Source of the DNA: a virus
Direction: 5' to 3' (one strand)
DNA: 47,481 nt
Virus record (IMG/VR): IMGVR_UViG_3300020421_000033
Span: 1-47,481 of that record
Under the pieces are notes generated by a model. It saw nothing but the letters and a program-made list of their open reading frames with translations. It was not told the origin of the DNA and made no database searches. Position numbers and translations under genes: made by a program. Below are positions 15,402 to 22,415 of this stretch, one piece after another (positions within the stretch are counted from its first letter, which is position 1; every line of letters starts with the position of its first letter).

Positions 15402-15853
15402 TGACAAAAGCACTTGAAGGAATTAACTTTGAAGGAAAACCAATATCTGAATATATTGATGGCAAGACTTTCAATGTATGTTATTTAAGAGAATATATGG
15501 ATCCTGAACATCAAGGTGAATTCTTTTATGCTTATGAAACGGTTTACAGAAATGTACCTAACAAGTATAAACATATTTTTACAGATAAAGTAAAACTAAA
15601 AATTGTAAAATTCCTTGATTGGAATTACAAAGAAACAGCAACCAACTTTGCTAAAGTCTCAAAGGTAGAGTTGATTAATGAAAACCAATACTATCAAACA
15701 TATGAAGATGTATTCGGTGATACGGCTGCAGGAGACAAATCTATGTTCAACGATTATGGTCAATCTTATGATAGACAAGGTTTCAGAAAAGACTTTAATC
15801 CTGAACTAACATTAACAAGAAATCCTATCAGAAGAAAATTGAAAACAAATTAG
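15401..15853 (+). CDS. Phage protein of unknown function
   Basis: 150 residues preceded by GAGAAAGG. It is rich in Tyr, Phe and Lys, with FYAYETVYRNVPNKYKHIF and VKIVKFLDWNY-type stretches that look alpha/beta. The C-terminal 25 residues are basic and probably disordered (NPIRRKLKTN). No domain is recognised. It belongs to the early operon from 15067. Confidence 0.65.
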   Translation: MTKALEGINFEGKPISEYIDGKTFNVCYLREYMDPEHQGEFFYAYETVYRNVPNKYKHIFTDKVKLKIVKFLDWNYKETATNFAKVSKVELINENQYYQTYEDVFGDTAAGDKSMFNDYGQSYDRQGFRKDFNPELTLTRNPIRRKLKTN

Positions 15854-15862
15854 GAGTATATT

Positions 15863-16156
15863 ATGATAATAAATGTAGGTGATACAATCAAAGCAAATCA
15901 CGGAAGAACAGGCGAGATAATCAATATCGGTATCGCAACAGAAACAACTGATATTGCGGCTGAGAACGACACAAGTTTGAATGCCCAAACATATGATACA
16001 GATTTAAACTATACAGGTGCCATTACCTTTACGAATGAGAACGGTGGTACTTACTGGTGTTATTTTAGTCAGATTGAAGACAACCTGACCGAGAGAAATA
16101 AAAGTGATATAGATATTAGTATCAATTTAGAAAACGAAATGGTAAAAGGGAAGTAA
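15863..16156 (+). CDS. Small SH3/KOW-like conserved phage protein
   Basis: 97 residues with AGGAG ahead of ATG 15863. The opening INVGDTIKANHGRTGEIINIG resembles a KOW/SH3-like beta barrel. It is followed by TTDIAAENDTSLNA, YTGAITFTNENGG and YWCYFSQIED, and a charged tail. The barrel-like start suggests binding to RNA, protein or ribosomes, but that is a guess. Function unknown. Confidence 0.65.
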   Translation: MIINVGDTIKANHGRTGEIINIGIATETTDIAAENDTSLNAQTYDTDLNYTGAITFTNENGGTYWCYFSQIEDNLTERNKSDIDISINLENEMVKGK

Positions 16157-16160
16157 GAAG

Positions 16161-16385
16161 ATGATTGATGTATTAACGGTCATTGAAGAACTGAAAGACA
16201 TAAAGGCTCAACTTGTTAGTGGCAATACACCAATGGCCATTAAGAAGATTGATGAAGGGATTGCATATAGAGAAAAAGAAGTCGCAGACTTTGAAAAGGA
16301 ATATGCACCCAAAGATAATATTAATAAGATACCAATGGGTGATTTAGCAAATGACCCATTTGACATAACAGGACAAGGAGTTTAA
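16161..16385 (+). CDS. Small helical protein, unknown function
   Basis: 74 residues. The first 45 form two helices with regular Leu/Ile spacing (DVLTVIEELKDIKAQL, MAIKKIDEGIAYREKEV). The rest is acidic and Pro/Asn-containing. It starts four bases after the preceding stop, with AAGAAG upstream. Nothing identifies its role beyond membership of this early operon. Confidence 0.65.
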   Translation: MIDVLTVIEELKDIKAQLVSGNTPMAIKKIDEGIAYREKEVADFEKEYAPKDNINKIPMGDLANDPFDITGQGV

Positions 16386-16386
16386 T

Positions 16387-16626
16387 ATGATGTCAGAAGG
16401 ATTATTCGGAGTTATTCTATTATCAATAGCAGGAGGTGCTTTTGTTTATTGTTTGATAGAATTAAATAGTTGTAAAGATATTTGCAACAAATTAATGAGA
16501 AACATTAAAACTTATATTAAGAAGTCTGAACAATTAGAGTTGCCTTTGAAGATGAAAAAGCAACCACCTAAATATTTGTCAGGCAAAACTAAAAAGAAGA
16601 AAAGTGCAAAAAAGACTAAAAAATAG
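16387..16626 (+). CDS. Single-span membrane protein with basic tail
   Basis: 79 residues, start at ATG 16387 (or the adjacent ATG 16390), with AAGGAG upstream. A transmembrane helix (about 6-25, FGVILLSIAGGAFVYCLIEL) is followed by a Cys-containing loop and a very basic, Lys-rich C terminus (KKKKSAKKTKK). The positive-inside rule places the tail in the cytoplasm, where it could bind nucleic acid or acidic proteins. It is the last gene before the next promoter. Confidence 0.65.
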   Translation: MMSEGLFGVILLSIAGGAFVYCLIELNSCKDICNKLMRNIKTYIKKSEQLELPLKMKKQPPKYLSGKTKKKKSAKKTKK

Positions 16627-16726
16627 TATGAGCAATGTATCAAGGGAGCTCCCTAAACCCTACACAGCGCCCTCTAAACCCGCCGTTTTTCCTAAAAATA
16701 GTGTAAAATGTGGGTTTATTGGCTGC

Positions 16727-16755
16727 TTGACAATATTAGGGCAGTATGTTAATAT
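16727..16755 (+). promoter_or_regulatory. Early promoter
   Basis: TTGACA at 16727-16732 with prefix CTGC, 17-bp spacer, TAATAT at 16750-16755. It lies in a 160-base gap that also holds the palindrome AGGGAGCTCCCT (16643-16654) and a TAAACCC/GGGTTTA inverted repeat. AGAGAGG precedes the ATG at 16787. Confidence 0.65.
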
Positions 16756-16786
16756 TAACAATAATAATGAGAGAGAGGTATAATAT

Positions 16787-17104
16787 ATGAGCTTTACTTA
16801 CACAAAAGAAATGATGTTTAGTGAGTTTAAGACGGCGACAATAAAAGACCAAAAAGGTAAGAAAGAGAAATACGACAATCGTATTCAGTTTCTTAAAGAA
16901 ATGAAATCTTTGAAGAAAGAACATCCATCTTCAATGAGAAATATTAGTATCACTCAAAGACAATTTGACAATCTGATACTGGCGTGGTCAGCACCAAATC
17001 CAAGAGACCATTTTTATATGAAAGTATTTGGCAAGACCTATGCAGAACAAAAAGCAGCTGAAAGCAAAGCATATGGCAAAGACAAAGAAGAATTACTTAA
17101 CTAG
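16787..17104 (+). CDS. Phage protein of unknown function
   Basis: 105 residues, basic and helical, with AGAGAGG upstream of ATG 16787. The motif FDNLILAWSAPNPRDHFYMK is the most distinctive part; the tail (AEQKAAESKAYGKDKEELLN) is helical. The end overlaps the start of the next gene by about 30 bases. No domain recognised. Confidence 0.65.
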   Translation: MSFTYTKEMMFSEFKTATIKDQKGKKEKYDNRIQFLKEMKSLKKEHPSSMRNISITQRQFDNLILAWSAPNPRDHFYMKVFGKTYAEQKAAESKAYGKDKEELLN

Positions 17105-17396
17105 AGAAATGAGAAACGAGATAGCAAGAGAAAAACATAAGAAGTGGCTCAAGTCTATCGGTGTTAAGTTAGATAGTAAAGGCAATGTGATTAACGAGTT
17201 TAAAGGTTATCCATTTCCTGACTATTCAGTAAGACCTTCAATACCTTGTAGTAATAATATAATTGCAGGTGCTACCAAGAGAGAGGTATTGAAACCTAAA
17301 CTACCTGCTGGTAAAACAATCAGTATTGCATACAACAAAGGTAATTATCAAGTTGTAGACATTGCTGATATAACAACAATGGGAAGGAAAGTATGA
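17073..17396 (+). CDS. Conserved T4-like marine phage protein
   Basis: 107 residues if started at ATG 17073 (MAKTKKNYLTREMRNEI); earlier in-frame starts lie deep in the preceding gene. The N terminus YLTREMRNEIAREKHKKWLK and a central GYPFPDYSVRPSIP segment match a family in T4-like cyanophages. It looks soluble, with a basic helical head and a beta-rich tail. Function unknown. A later start at 17109 is possible. Confidence 0.65.
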   Translation: MAKTKKNYLTREMRNEIAREKHKKWLKSIGVKLDSKGNVINEFKGYPFPDYSVRPSIPCSNNIIAGATKREVLKPKLPAGKTISIAYNKGNYQVVDIADITTMGRKV

Positions 17397-17647
17397 ACAA
17401 GATACTTATATTATGTGTAATAGTGCTTGGCGTTATGATGACAAGTGTTGTTGCAGAAGAACAGAAGACCTATACATTTACGGAAGTGAAAACAGCAGTT
17501 TTCAATGTTCCTGGTAATGTACACAACTTTTTGACAAGTGAAGTTGAGAAGACAAAAGCTTATCAAAAAGAATCTTGGGCAGATATGAAGAAACAAACTG
17601 CTCAAAATTGGGCACAATTGAAATCGTTATTTACAAAGAAGAACTAA
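17393..17647 (+). CDS. Small exported protein
   Basis: 84 residues with a signal peptide (MNKILILCVIVLGVMMTSVVA, cleavage near residue 21). The mature part is helical, ending KESWADMKKQTAQNWAQLKS and LFTKKN, a pattern found in small exported proteins of marine phages. It overlaps the previous gene by four bases and opens a run of exported proteins reaching to 19740. A periplasmic action early in infection is inferred. Confidence 0.65.
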   Translation: MNKILILCVIVLGVMMTSVVAEEQKTYTFTEVKTAVFNVPGNVHNFLTSEVEKTKAYQKESWADMKKQTAQNWAQLKSLFTKKN

Positions 17648-17856
17648 TGGGTGATTTTCATTTAACTTCAAATAATGATGGTACTTTTCTTATCAGACCT
17701 GTAAGCGCTAGAGCTGAGGTCTGGTGGAAAGCTGCTGAAATGAGAGAGAAGTATGTTGTAGATAATACTCACAACGACTTCTGTATTATATTAACTGAAA
17801 ACCAAAGAAAGGTATGTGATGAAATTAGAAAAAATAATTTTGATTTTACTAATTAG
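17647..17856 (+). CDS. Small soluble protein, unknown function
   Basis: 69 residues from ATG 17647, which overlaps the previous stop by one base (TAATG). It contains a Trp-rich centre (VSARAEVWWKAAEMREKYV) and a helical C terminus. It lacks a signal peptide, unlike its neighbours. It overlaps the next gene by 38 bases. No family recognised. Confidence 0.6.
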   Translation: MGDFHLTSNNDGTFLIRPVSARAEVWWKAAEMREKYVVDNTHNDFCIILTENQRKVCDEIRKNNFDFTN

Positions 17857-18382
17857 TGTTTCATTAAGTGCCTGTGGTGCGACCGGTAAGAAGATAGATG
17901 GTTCACATATTCAAGTACAAAATTCAGATGTGAATAATACTACAGGATTTAAATTCAATAGAAGTCATTTTGGTGCTGCCGTTGGTGCAACAACAGGTGC
18001 TATGACTTGTGTAGAAATGATTGGTTCTGACCCATACATTGCGGCCGCTTGTGCTGTAGTTGGTGCCTTTGCAGGTGCTGAACTTATGTATGATAGTGAT
18101 TACGACTTACATCAAGCAGTATTTGTAGACCACTTAAACAACGGTCCTGGTTCAGCAAGTTATACGAACTGGTTAAATAGTAAGACAGGTAGTAATGGCA
18201 CTATTAAGATTAATAGAAGTTATAGTCAAGGTCCTATTATCTGTAAAGAGTATGAAAGTAGTTTTAATATAAAGAACAAATGGCCTGTAGTTGGTATCTC
18301 AAACAATGATATTGATACAAGGTTCGGAGTTGTATGCCAAATGCCTGATGGCAGATGGGTTGAGAAAGGTATGATTAGATAA
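17819..18382 (+). CDS. Lipoprotein resembling 17-kDa surface antigens
   Basis: 187 residues from ATG 17819. The lipobox LSAC places the lipidated Cys at residue 19. Residues 50-85 are Gly/Ala-rich (GAAVGATTGAMTC and AACAVVGAFAGAEL), like the glycine-zipper segment of rickettsial 17-kDa antigen proteins. The C-terminal part has a Cys pair and ends MPDGRWVEKG, also like that family. It is probably an envelope lipoprotein made in the infected cell, possibly for superinfection exclusion; that role is inference. Confidence 0.7.
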   Translation: MKLEKIILILLISVSLSACGATGKKIDGSHIQVQNSDVNNTTGFKFNRSHFGAAVGATTGAMTCVEMIGSDPYIAAACAVVGAFAGAELMYDSDYDLHQAVFVDHLNNGPGSASYTNWLNSKTGSNGTIKINRSYSQGPIICKEYESSFNIKNKWPVVGISNNDIDTRFGVVCQMPDGRWVEKGMIR

Positions 18383-18942
18383 TGACACCTATGAGAATAA
18401 CATTTTATATGGGATTGATTGCTCTAGTCTGTATATGTACAAACATTGCATATGGACAAGAGATTATGCCTAAACCTATTACTTACAAAGAAGAGAGCAA
18501 GGTAAATTCTGCTCCTGTAAGCGAAGTATACATAAGTGAGATACACGAAAAGGTCAACAAGAAGTTGAAGTTGATGGAAGAGAATGAAAAGAATGGTGTA
18601 TTACATACAAAAGTTTTAGATAGATTTGAAAGAGACGGTCAATGGTGTTTCATTAAGATTGTCATAAAAGAACTAGATGATAAGACTATTGTAAAAGAAG
18701 AGATAATGGAATGTGCTGATACTGAACACGGTAAAACAGACAAAGAAAGAATTAAGGAACTGGAGAAGATGATAGAGTTAGAGAAAGCAAAGAAACCTGG
18801 TTATTGGGAACTATTTGCTGCCTTCTATTATAAAGACTTAAATGCTCCAGAATATTGTAGGTTATATTCACAACCTACACACGCTTTTAAATCCTTCGGA
18901 AGAGCGTGTTTAACAAACGAAGGTACTTGGGAGAGAAAATAA
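18382..18942 (+). CDS. Exported protein of a cyanophage/pelagiphage family
   Basis: 186 residues, signal peptide ending near IAYG (25). The mature region has KVLDRFERDGQWCFIKIVI, MECAD, a coiled-coil linker rich in Lys/Glu, and a conserved end: YWELFAAFYYKDLNAPEYC and FKSFGRACLTNEG. Four Cys suggest disulfides in the periplasm. The ending is shared with unnamed proteins in marine T4-like phages. Its ATG overlaps the preceding stop. Confidence 0.7.
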   Translation: MTPMRITFYMGLIALVCICTNIAYGQEIMPKPITYKEESKVNSAPVSEVYISEIHEKVNKKLKLMEENEKNGVLHTKVLDRFERDGQWCFIKIVIKELDDKTIVKEEIMECADTEHGKTDKERIKELEKMIELEKAKKPGYWELFAAFYYKDLNAPEYCRLYSQPTHAFKSFGRACLTNEGTWERK

Positions 18943-19097
18943 TGATTAAAAATATAATCATATTAGGTCTCCTTTTTATGTTAATAACAGGTGTAAGTAC
19001 AACGGAAGTTGTTGCTTATGTAGAAGATAACCAGCTTATTGACAAGTTGAGTGAAATGTTATATAATGTAGTTAGGAGTGTGAAAAACAATGTATAA
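18942..19097 (+). CDS. Small exported or membrane peptide
   Basis: 51 residues from ATG 18942, overlapping the previous stop by one base. A hydrophobic N terminus (NIIILGLLFMLITGVST) could be a signal peptide cleaved near VVA, or a membrane span. The short remainder is amphipathic (DKLSEMLYNVVRSVKNNV). A consensus promoter lies in its 3' end. Function unknown. Confidence 0.6.
   Translation: MIKNIIILGLLFMLITGVSTTEVVAYVEDNQLIDKLSEMLYNVVRSVKNNV
19039..19067 (+). promoter_or_regulatory. Perfect-consensus promoter inside a gene end
   Basis: TTGACA at 19039-19044, 17-bp spacer, TATAAT at 19062-19067: both boxes match sigma-70 consensus exactly. It lies in the coding end of the preceding gene and would start near 19074, with TAGGAG then placed ahead of ATG 19090. 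It lacks the GTGC prefix of the other early promoters. Confidence 0.7.
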
Positions 19098-19740
19098 AAA
19101 CATAGTAAAACTAGGATTGTTAGGCGTCCTAATCATTGGCCTAAATGCTTGTTCGTCAAAGACTTATAAGATTAAGCAAGAGACAGACAAGTTAGTTAAC
19201 GAAGTGCCGTCTTGGTATATGGCAGACTTTGATAATGCTAAACATTGCGATATATCAATGTGGGCAAACAATGGTGTTATCAAAACAGATGATGATGACA
19301 AGACTTGCATATTTGGTGTTGGTACTAGTGTATCACCATCATTAGAACTTGCGATTGAGAAAGCGAAGTTGATTGCGAAAGCAGAAATGGCTGATATTGT
19401 TGCAGGTGAAATGAACAAGAAGGCGAAAATCTTTGTAACCGAGATAGGTAAAACAAATGTTAAGACCGTGGTTACAGAAGTAGAAACAGCGATGGTAAAT
19501 GTCATTGCGAATACACCAGTGAGAGGATATGAAATCTTTGCACAAGAGGTAACTAGAACGAAGAACGGTTACTATAGAGCGTGGATAGGTTTAAGACTAC
19601 CACTTGGTGAGTTTAATAAGATGTACGATTACACAATTGCAGAAATTGTTGATAGTCATAAACTTAAACTAAAAGCTGCTGAAGCCTTCAAAAGTGTTGA
19701 AGACACAGCAAAAGAGAAAAAAGATGGCAAAAGCGAATAA
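19090..19740 (+). CDS. LPP20-like lipoprotein
   Basis: 216 residues. The lipobox LNAC sets the lipidated Cys at residue 21. The body has VPSWYM, then IFGVGTSVSPSLELAIEKAK and AEMADIVAGEM, the layout of LPP20/LPP-type outer-membrane lipoproteins. The later YYRAWIGLRLPLGEFNK segment also fits. It has its own consensus promoter, so high expression is likely. It is the largest of the exported-protein run, and its role in the host envelope is unknown. The end overlaps the glutaredoxin gene. Confidence 0.75.
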   Translation: MYKNIVKLGLLGVLIIGLNACSSKTYKIKQETDKLVNEVPSWYMADFDNAKHCDISMWANNGVIKTDDDDKTCIFGVGTSVSPSLELAIEKAKLIAKAEMADIVAGEMNKKAKIFVTEIGKTNVKTVVTEVETAMVNVIANTPVRGYEIFAQEVTRTKNGYYRAWIGLRLPLGEFNKMYDYTIAEIVDSHKLKLKAAEAFKSVEDTAKEKKDGKSE

Positions 19741-19996
19741 TATAATCGTATACACAAAAGACAATTGTCCATTTTGTGTTAAGGCAAAGGCCTTGTTAAA
19801 AGGCCTTGGCTTCTCTTATAAAGAAAAGAACTTGAAAGAGTTTGAAAGTCCACAGGCAATGATTGAAGACATTGGTAAGAATGTAAGGTCAATGCCACAA
19901 ATTAAAATAGATGATGAACTTGTTGGTGGATACAATCAGTTAATTGAGTATTACAACAAACAAGGTCTCGTTGATTTCAAAGGAAATAAGATATAG
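19724..19996 (+). CDS. Glutaredoxin
   Basis: 90 residues from ATG 19724 (MAKANNIIVYTKDNCPFC); upstream in-frame starts lie inside the lipoprotein gene. The redox site is CPFC (Cys15/18). The cis-Pro motif SMPQIKID and GGYNQL complete the thioredoxin fold. It likely re-reduces NrdA, as T4 NrdC does. The next gene starts on the last base of the stop codon. Confidence 0.92.
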   Translation: MAKANNIIVYTKDNCPFCVKAKALLKGLGFSYKEKNLKEFESPQAMIEDIGKNVRSMPQIKIDDELVGGYNQLIEYYNKQGLVDFKGNKI

Positions 19997-20538
19997 TGTC
20001 AGATGAACCTAAAAAACCATACGAGAATGTTATTTTGTTTCCTGAAAACAAGATAGCAAAGAAACCTCAACCAGTAGACCCGAAAGCACAAGAGAAGATG
20101 AGAGACTATCAGGCTGCTAAATTTGTAGAGACTTCTACAGATGATATTGGTTTAGATTTGATTAGAAGATTTGTACAAATGGGACTTGATACTAAACAAG
20201 ATGTATTCACAAAAGACCTTGCAATGACAATGGATGCTGTCAGAGGTCTTTTGTACAGACAATTTAAATTGAAACACCCTATACAAAAGGTGATTGACCA
20301 GGCAGTAAAATTAAAGATGAATAAGAAAGGTGTTGTAACCGCTCGTATTGAATATGCGAATATGACAGATGAAAGCGAAGCGACAACGAAACCTTTAAAC
20401 AAAGAAGTATCAGATGAACTAAACGAAAGAAACAATGGTATGTTTATGTTCACAGAAGATTTTGAATTCAGACCAGACTTCAATCCAGATGATGATGATG
20501 ATGGTTATGATGGTCCGCCAAGTGATACGGACAAATAG
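19996..20538 (+). CDS. Conserved phage protein with acidic tail, GTG start
   Basis: 180 residues starting at GTG 19996, which overlaps the glutaredoxin stop (TAGTG). The N terminus reads MSDEPKKPYENVILFPENK, a common opening for this T4-like phage family. The middle is helical (DLIRRFVQMGLDT, AMTMDAVRGLLYRQF), and the C terminus is a disordered acidic tract (PDDDDDGYD). Possible DNA-mimic or protein-binding roles are speculation. Confidence 0.7.
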   Translation: MSDEPKKPYENVILFPENKIAKKPQPVDPKAQEKMRDYQAAKFVETSTDDIGLDLIRRFVQMGLDTKQDVFTKDLAMTMDAVRGLLYRQFKLKHPIQKVIDQAVKLKMNKKGVVTARIEYANMTDESEATTKPLNKEVSDELNERNNGMFMFTEDFEFRPDFNPDDDDDGYDGPPSDTDK

Positions 20539-20547
20539 AATTTGACT

Positions 20548-20640
20548 ATGGAAAACCATTATAATGCGATTGACCATAGCAAGTTGTCAGACAAGACATT
20601 AAAATCAAACTTGAAAAGGAGGTTAAACAATAATGTTTAA
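20548..20640 (+). CDS. 30-residue basic peptide (possible)
   Basis: ATG 20548 opens a frame of 30 residues (MENHYNAIDHSKLSDKTL, then a Lys/Arg/Asn-rich end). Its stop is five bases beyond the ATG at 20633, and it contains the strong site AAAAGGAGG used by that ATG. There is no good ribosome site of its own. It may be a translated leader that controls the next gene, or chance. Confidence 0.3.
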   Translation: MENHYNAIDHSKLSDKTLKSNLKRRLNNNV

Positions 20641-20671
20641 TTTTTTTAAATTATCTAAAGGAGATAAAACT

Positions 20672-20935
20672 ATGGCTAGAACAAAGCTAACTAAAACTGA
20701 AAAAGTAAGAAATCTTTTTCAAACAGGTACAGATGTTTCTTGGAAAACTTTGAGAAACAAATTTGACCTAACATCACCAGCTGCAATGGTTGGTAAATTG
20801 AGAAACGAAGGTTTAATGATTTACGAAAATAAATCATCTAAAGGTGTTTCTTATAGAGTTGGTACACCATCAAAAGCGATTATCGCTGCTGGTATCAACA
20901 AAGTGTTTGGTAAACAAGTAGCTTACTCAGCATAA
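20672..20935 (+). CDS. Winged-helix-like conserved T4-like phage protein
   Basis: 87 residues from ATG 20672 (MARTKLTKTEKVRNLF), with AAAGGAG upstream. Another in-frame ATG at 20633, also with a strong ribosome site, would add 13 residues not seen in the family as I know it. The pattern VSWKTLRNKFDLTSPAAMVGKLRNEG resembles a helix-turn-helix, and ISYRVG-like VSYRVGTPSKAIIAAG is a wing plus C-terminal helix. It is strongly conserved in T4-like cyanophages. A DNA-binding regulator is likely but unproven. It is followed by a structured 3' region. Confidence 0.75.
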   Translation: MARTKLTKTEKVRNLFQTGTDVSWKTLRNKFDLTSPAAMVGKLRNEGLMIYENKSSKGVSYRVGTPSKAIIAAGINKVFGKQVAYSA

Positions 20936-20940
20936 TTGAA

Positions 20941-20973
20941 CTCACAGGTGAAAGCGAGAGTGGAAACCTAGAG
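20941..20973 (+). repeat. First of twin hairpins with shared loop
   Basis: CTC and AGGT on the left pair with ACCT and GAG on the right, around the loop GAAAGCGAGAGTGGAA (20950-20965). The same 16-base loop recurs in the next hairpin. Confidence 0.55.
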
Positions 20974-20979
20974 TATATT

Positions 20980-21018
20980 GAGGCGAGGAAAGCGAGAGTG
21001 GAACTCGCCTCTTTATTT
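20980..21018 (+). terminator. Terminator hairpin, second of the twin pair
   Basis: A perfect eight-pair stem GAGGCGAG/CTCGCCTC closes the loop GAAAGCGAGAGTGGAA (20988-21003), identical to the loop of the preceding hairpin. TTTATTT follows. It ends the transcript of the winged-helix gene. Confidence 0.8.
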
Positions 21019-21038
21019 AACTAATATAGAAAGTGTTT

Positions 21039-21263
21039 ATGAGTGATAAAGATATTGATTTAGGTATGAACCACGGTCCAGATACAGACGACCACGATAA
21101 AACATATGAGAATGAACAATCAATGGTTACTATACCTTTAAGAGATTATGATAGATTGAAAGACCAAGAAAAATATATTACAGACCCTAACTTGATTGCT
21201 AGTATTGACAAGATAGAGTTTTTTGTAAAAGAGTTAAGAAAACATATAGTAAGGAAATTATAA
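21039..21263 (+). CDS. Small acidic protein, unknown function
   Basis: 74 residues from ATG 21039. The N terminus is acidic and His/Asp-rich (MNHGPDTDDHDKTYENEQ); the rest is helical (IPLRDYDRLKDQEKYI, ASIDKIEFFVKELRKHIV). Its stop overlaps the next ATG (TAATGG). No domain recognised. Confidence 0.6.
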   Translation: MSDKDIDLGMNHGPDTDDHDKTYENEQSMVTIPLRDYDRLKDQEKYITDPNLIASIDKIEFFVKELRKHIVRKL

Positions 21264-21523
21264 TGGCAGGTATAGCAACATTTGGAAATATATTTGACAC
21301 GAAGAGAACAGGTGTCAGAAAACTAAAGATTAAGATTACAGACGGAAAAGAGTTTACAGAAGAAAAAGAAGGTTTGTCTTTTAAGAAGATATTTAAATCT
21401 GTACAATCATCAGCACCGAAAGGTACTAGTGAATTGAGAGTTGAATATAAGAATAGAAAAGGCACATTGATTGACCGATGGGTAAAAGTACCTATGGGTA
21501 GACATAAAAAGATTGGGAGATAA
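21263..21523 (+). CDS. Small basic protein, unknown function
   Basis: 86 residues, rich in Lys, with a beta-like layout (VRKLKIKITDGKEFTEE, ELRVEYKNRKGTLIDRWVKV) and a basic end GRHKKIGR. It overlaps the preceding stop by one base and sits two bases before RNase H. It may accompany replication, but that is inferred only from position. Confidence 0.6.
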   Translation: MAGIATFGNIFDTKRTGVRKLKIKITDGKEFTEEKEGLSFKKIFKSVQSSAPKGTSELRVEYKNRKGTLIDRWVKVPMGRHKKIGR

Positions 21524-21525
21524 AT

Positions 21526-22389
21526 TTGATTATAGTTGATATGCACCAAGTGTTAATCAGTAATCTGATGGCACAAATGGCAAAAGTATCATACCAGAAA
21601 GGAAGTCAACCTGGTCTAGCCAACAAAGAAATGGTTAGATATATGGTTTGTAATTCACTTAAAGGTTATATCAGAAAGTTTGGTAACGAATACGGAAAAG
21701 ATTTAGTACTTGCTTGTGATAGTGCAGACCCTTGGAGAAGAGAGTTTTTTCCTCAATACAAGGCAAGTAGAAAGACAAGTAGAGAAGAAAGTACAAACAA
21801 TTGGGACCATCTATTTAATCTGATATGGGAAATCAAAGAAGAGATTAAGGAGAACTTTCCTTATAAAGTCATTGCGATTGATAATGCAGAAGCAGACGAC
21901 ATAATTGCAACTATCATCAAAATGCAGACGGAAGAAAAGTATCTAATTATATCAGGCGATAAAGACTTCAAACAACTACAGAAGTATAGTAATGTAAGTC
22001 AATATAGTCCGATACAAAAGGTAATGGTAGTAGAAGATAATCCCATTAGGTACTTACACGAACAGATTATCAAAGGAGACAGGTCAGACGGTATACCTAA
22101 TATCTTATCGCCAGATGATGTCTTTATTACCAAGACTAAACAAAGTCCTATTACAAAGAAGAAACTAGCAGAATGGTCAGAAGTTGATGATATTCCACTA
22201 GGTTCAGAAACAAAGAAATACTACAATAGGAATAAGAAACTGATAGATTTAGAGCAGATTCCAAACGCTCTGGTAGAATCTATTATAAATAGCTTTAAAC
22301 AATACGAAGTACCTAATAGGTCCAAACTATTACCGTACTTTATTGATAACAAACTGAAATCGTTGATTGAACATATTAATGATTTTTAA
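21526..22389 (+). CDS. rnh: RNase H / 5'-3' exonuclease, T4 Rnh-like
   Basis: 287 residues, close to T4 RNase H (305). The start is TTG 21526, with GGGAG seven bases upstream. FEN1-family acidic motifs are in order: Asp5 in MIIVDMHQ, CDSADPWRREFFPQYKASR, DNAEADDIIA and ISGDKDFKQL, followed by IKGDRSDGIPNI, the helix-hairpin metal site. It removes Okazaki primers with gp32. The stop lies in a perfect 16-base palindrome. Confidence 0.92.
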   Translation: MIIVDMHQVLISNLMAQMAKVSYQKGSQPGLANKEMVRYMVCNSLKGYIRKFGNEYGKDLVLACDSADPWRREFFPQYKASRKTSREESTNNWDHLFNLIWEIKEEIKENFPYKVIAIDNAEADDIIATIIKMQTEEKYLIISGDKDFKQLQKYSNVSQYSPIQKVMVVEDNPIRYLHEQIIKGDRSDGIPNILSPDDVFITKTKQSPITKKKLAEWSEVDDIPLGSETKKYYNRNKKLIDLEQIPNALVESIINSFKQYEVPNRSKLLPYFIDNKLKSLIEHINDF

Positions 22390-22402
22390 TATTGCAATAT
22401 TA
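22387..22402. promoter_or_regulatory. Perfect 16-base palindrome at the rnh stop
   Basis: TAATATTGCAATATTA is fully self-complementary. It spans the rnh stop and ends just before the AAGAGG ribosome site of the next gene. It may be an operator or a weak RNA hairpin. Confidence 0.35.
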
Positions 22403-22415
22403 AGAGGATAATGAA

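Noticed and set aside
16643-16654. Palindrome AGGGAGCTCCCT as a terminator
   Set aside because: A loop would leave only four pairs and there is no T run. It may be an operator but there is no support.
20548-20565. TTGACT/TATAAT pair as a promoter near 20542-20565
   Set aside because: The spacer is only 12 bases, too short for a sigma-70 promoter.
20941-21018. Riboswitch (glutamine or glycine type) in the twin hairpin region
   Set aside because: The conserved core bases of these riboswitches are absent, and the structure lies after a gene rather than before one.
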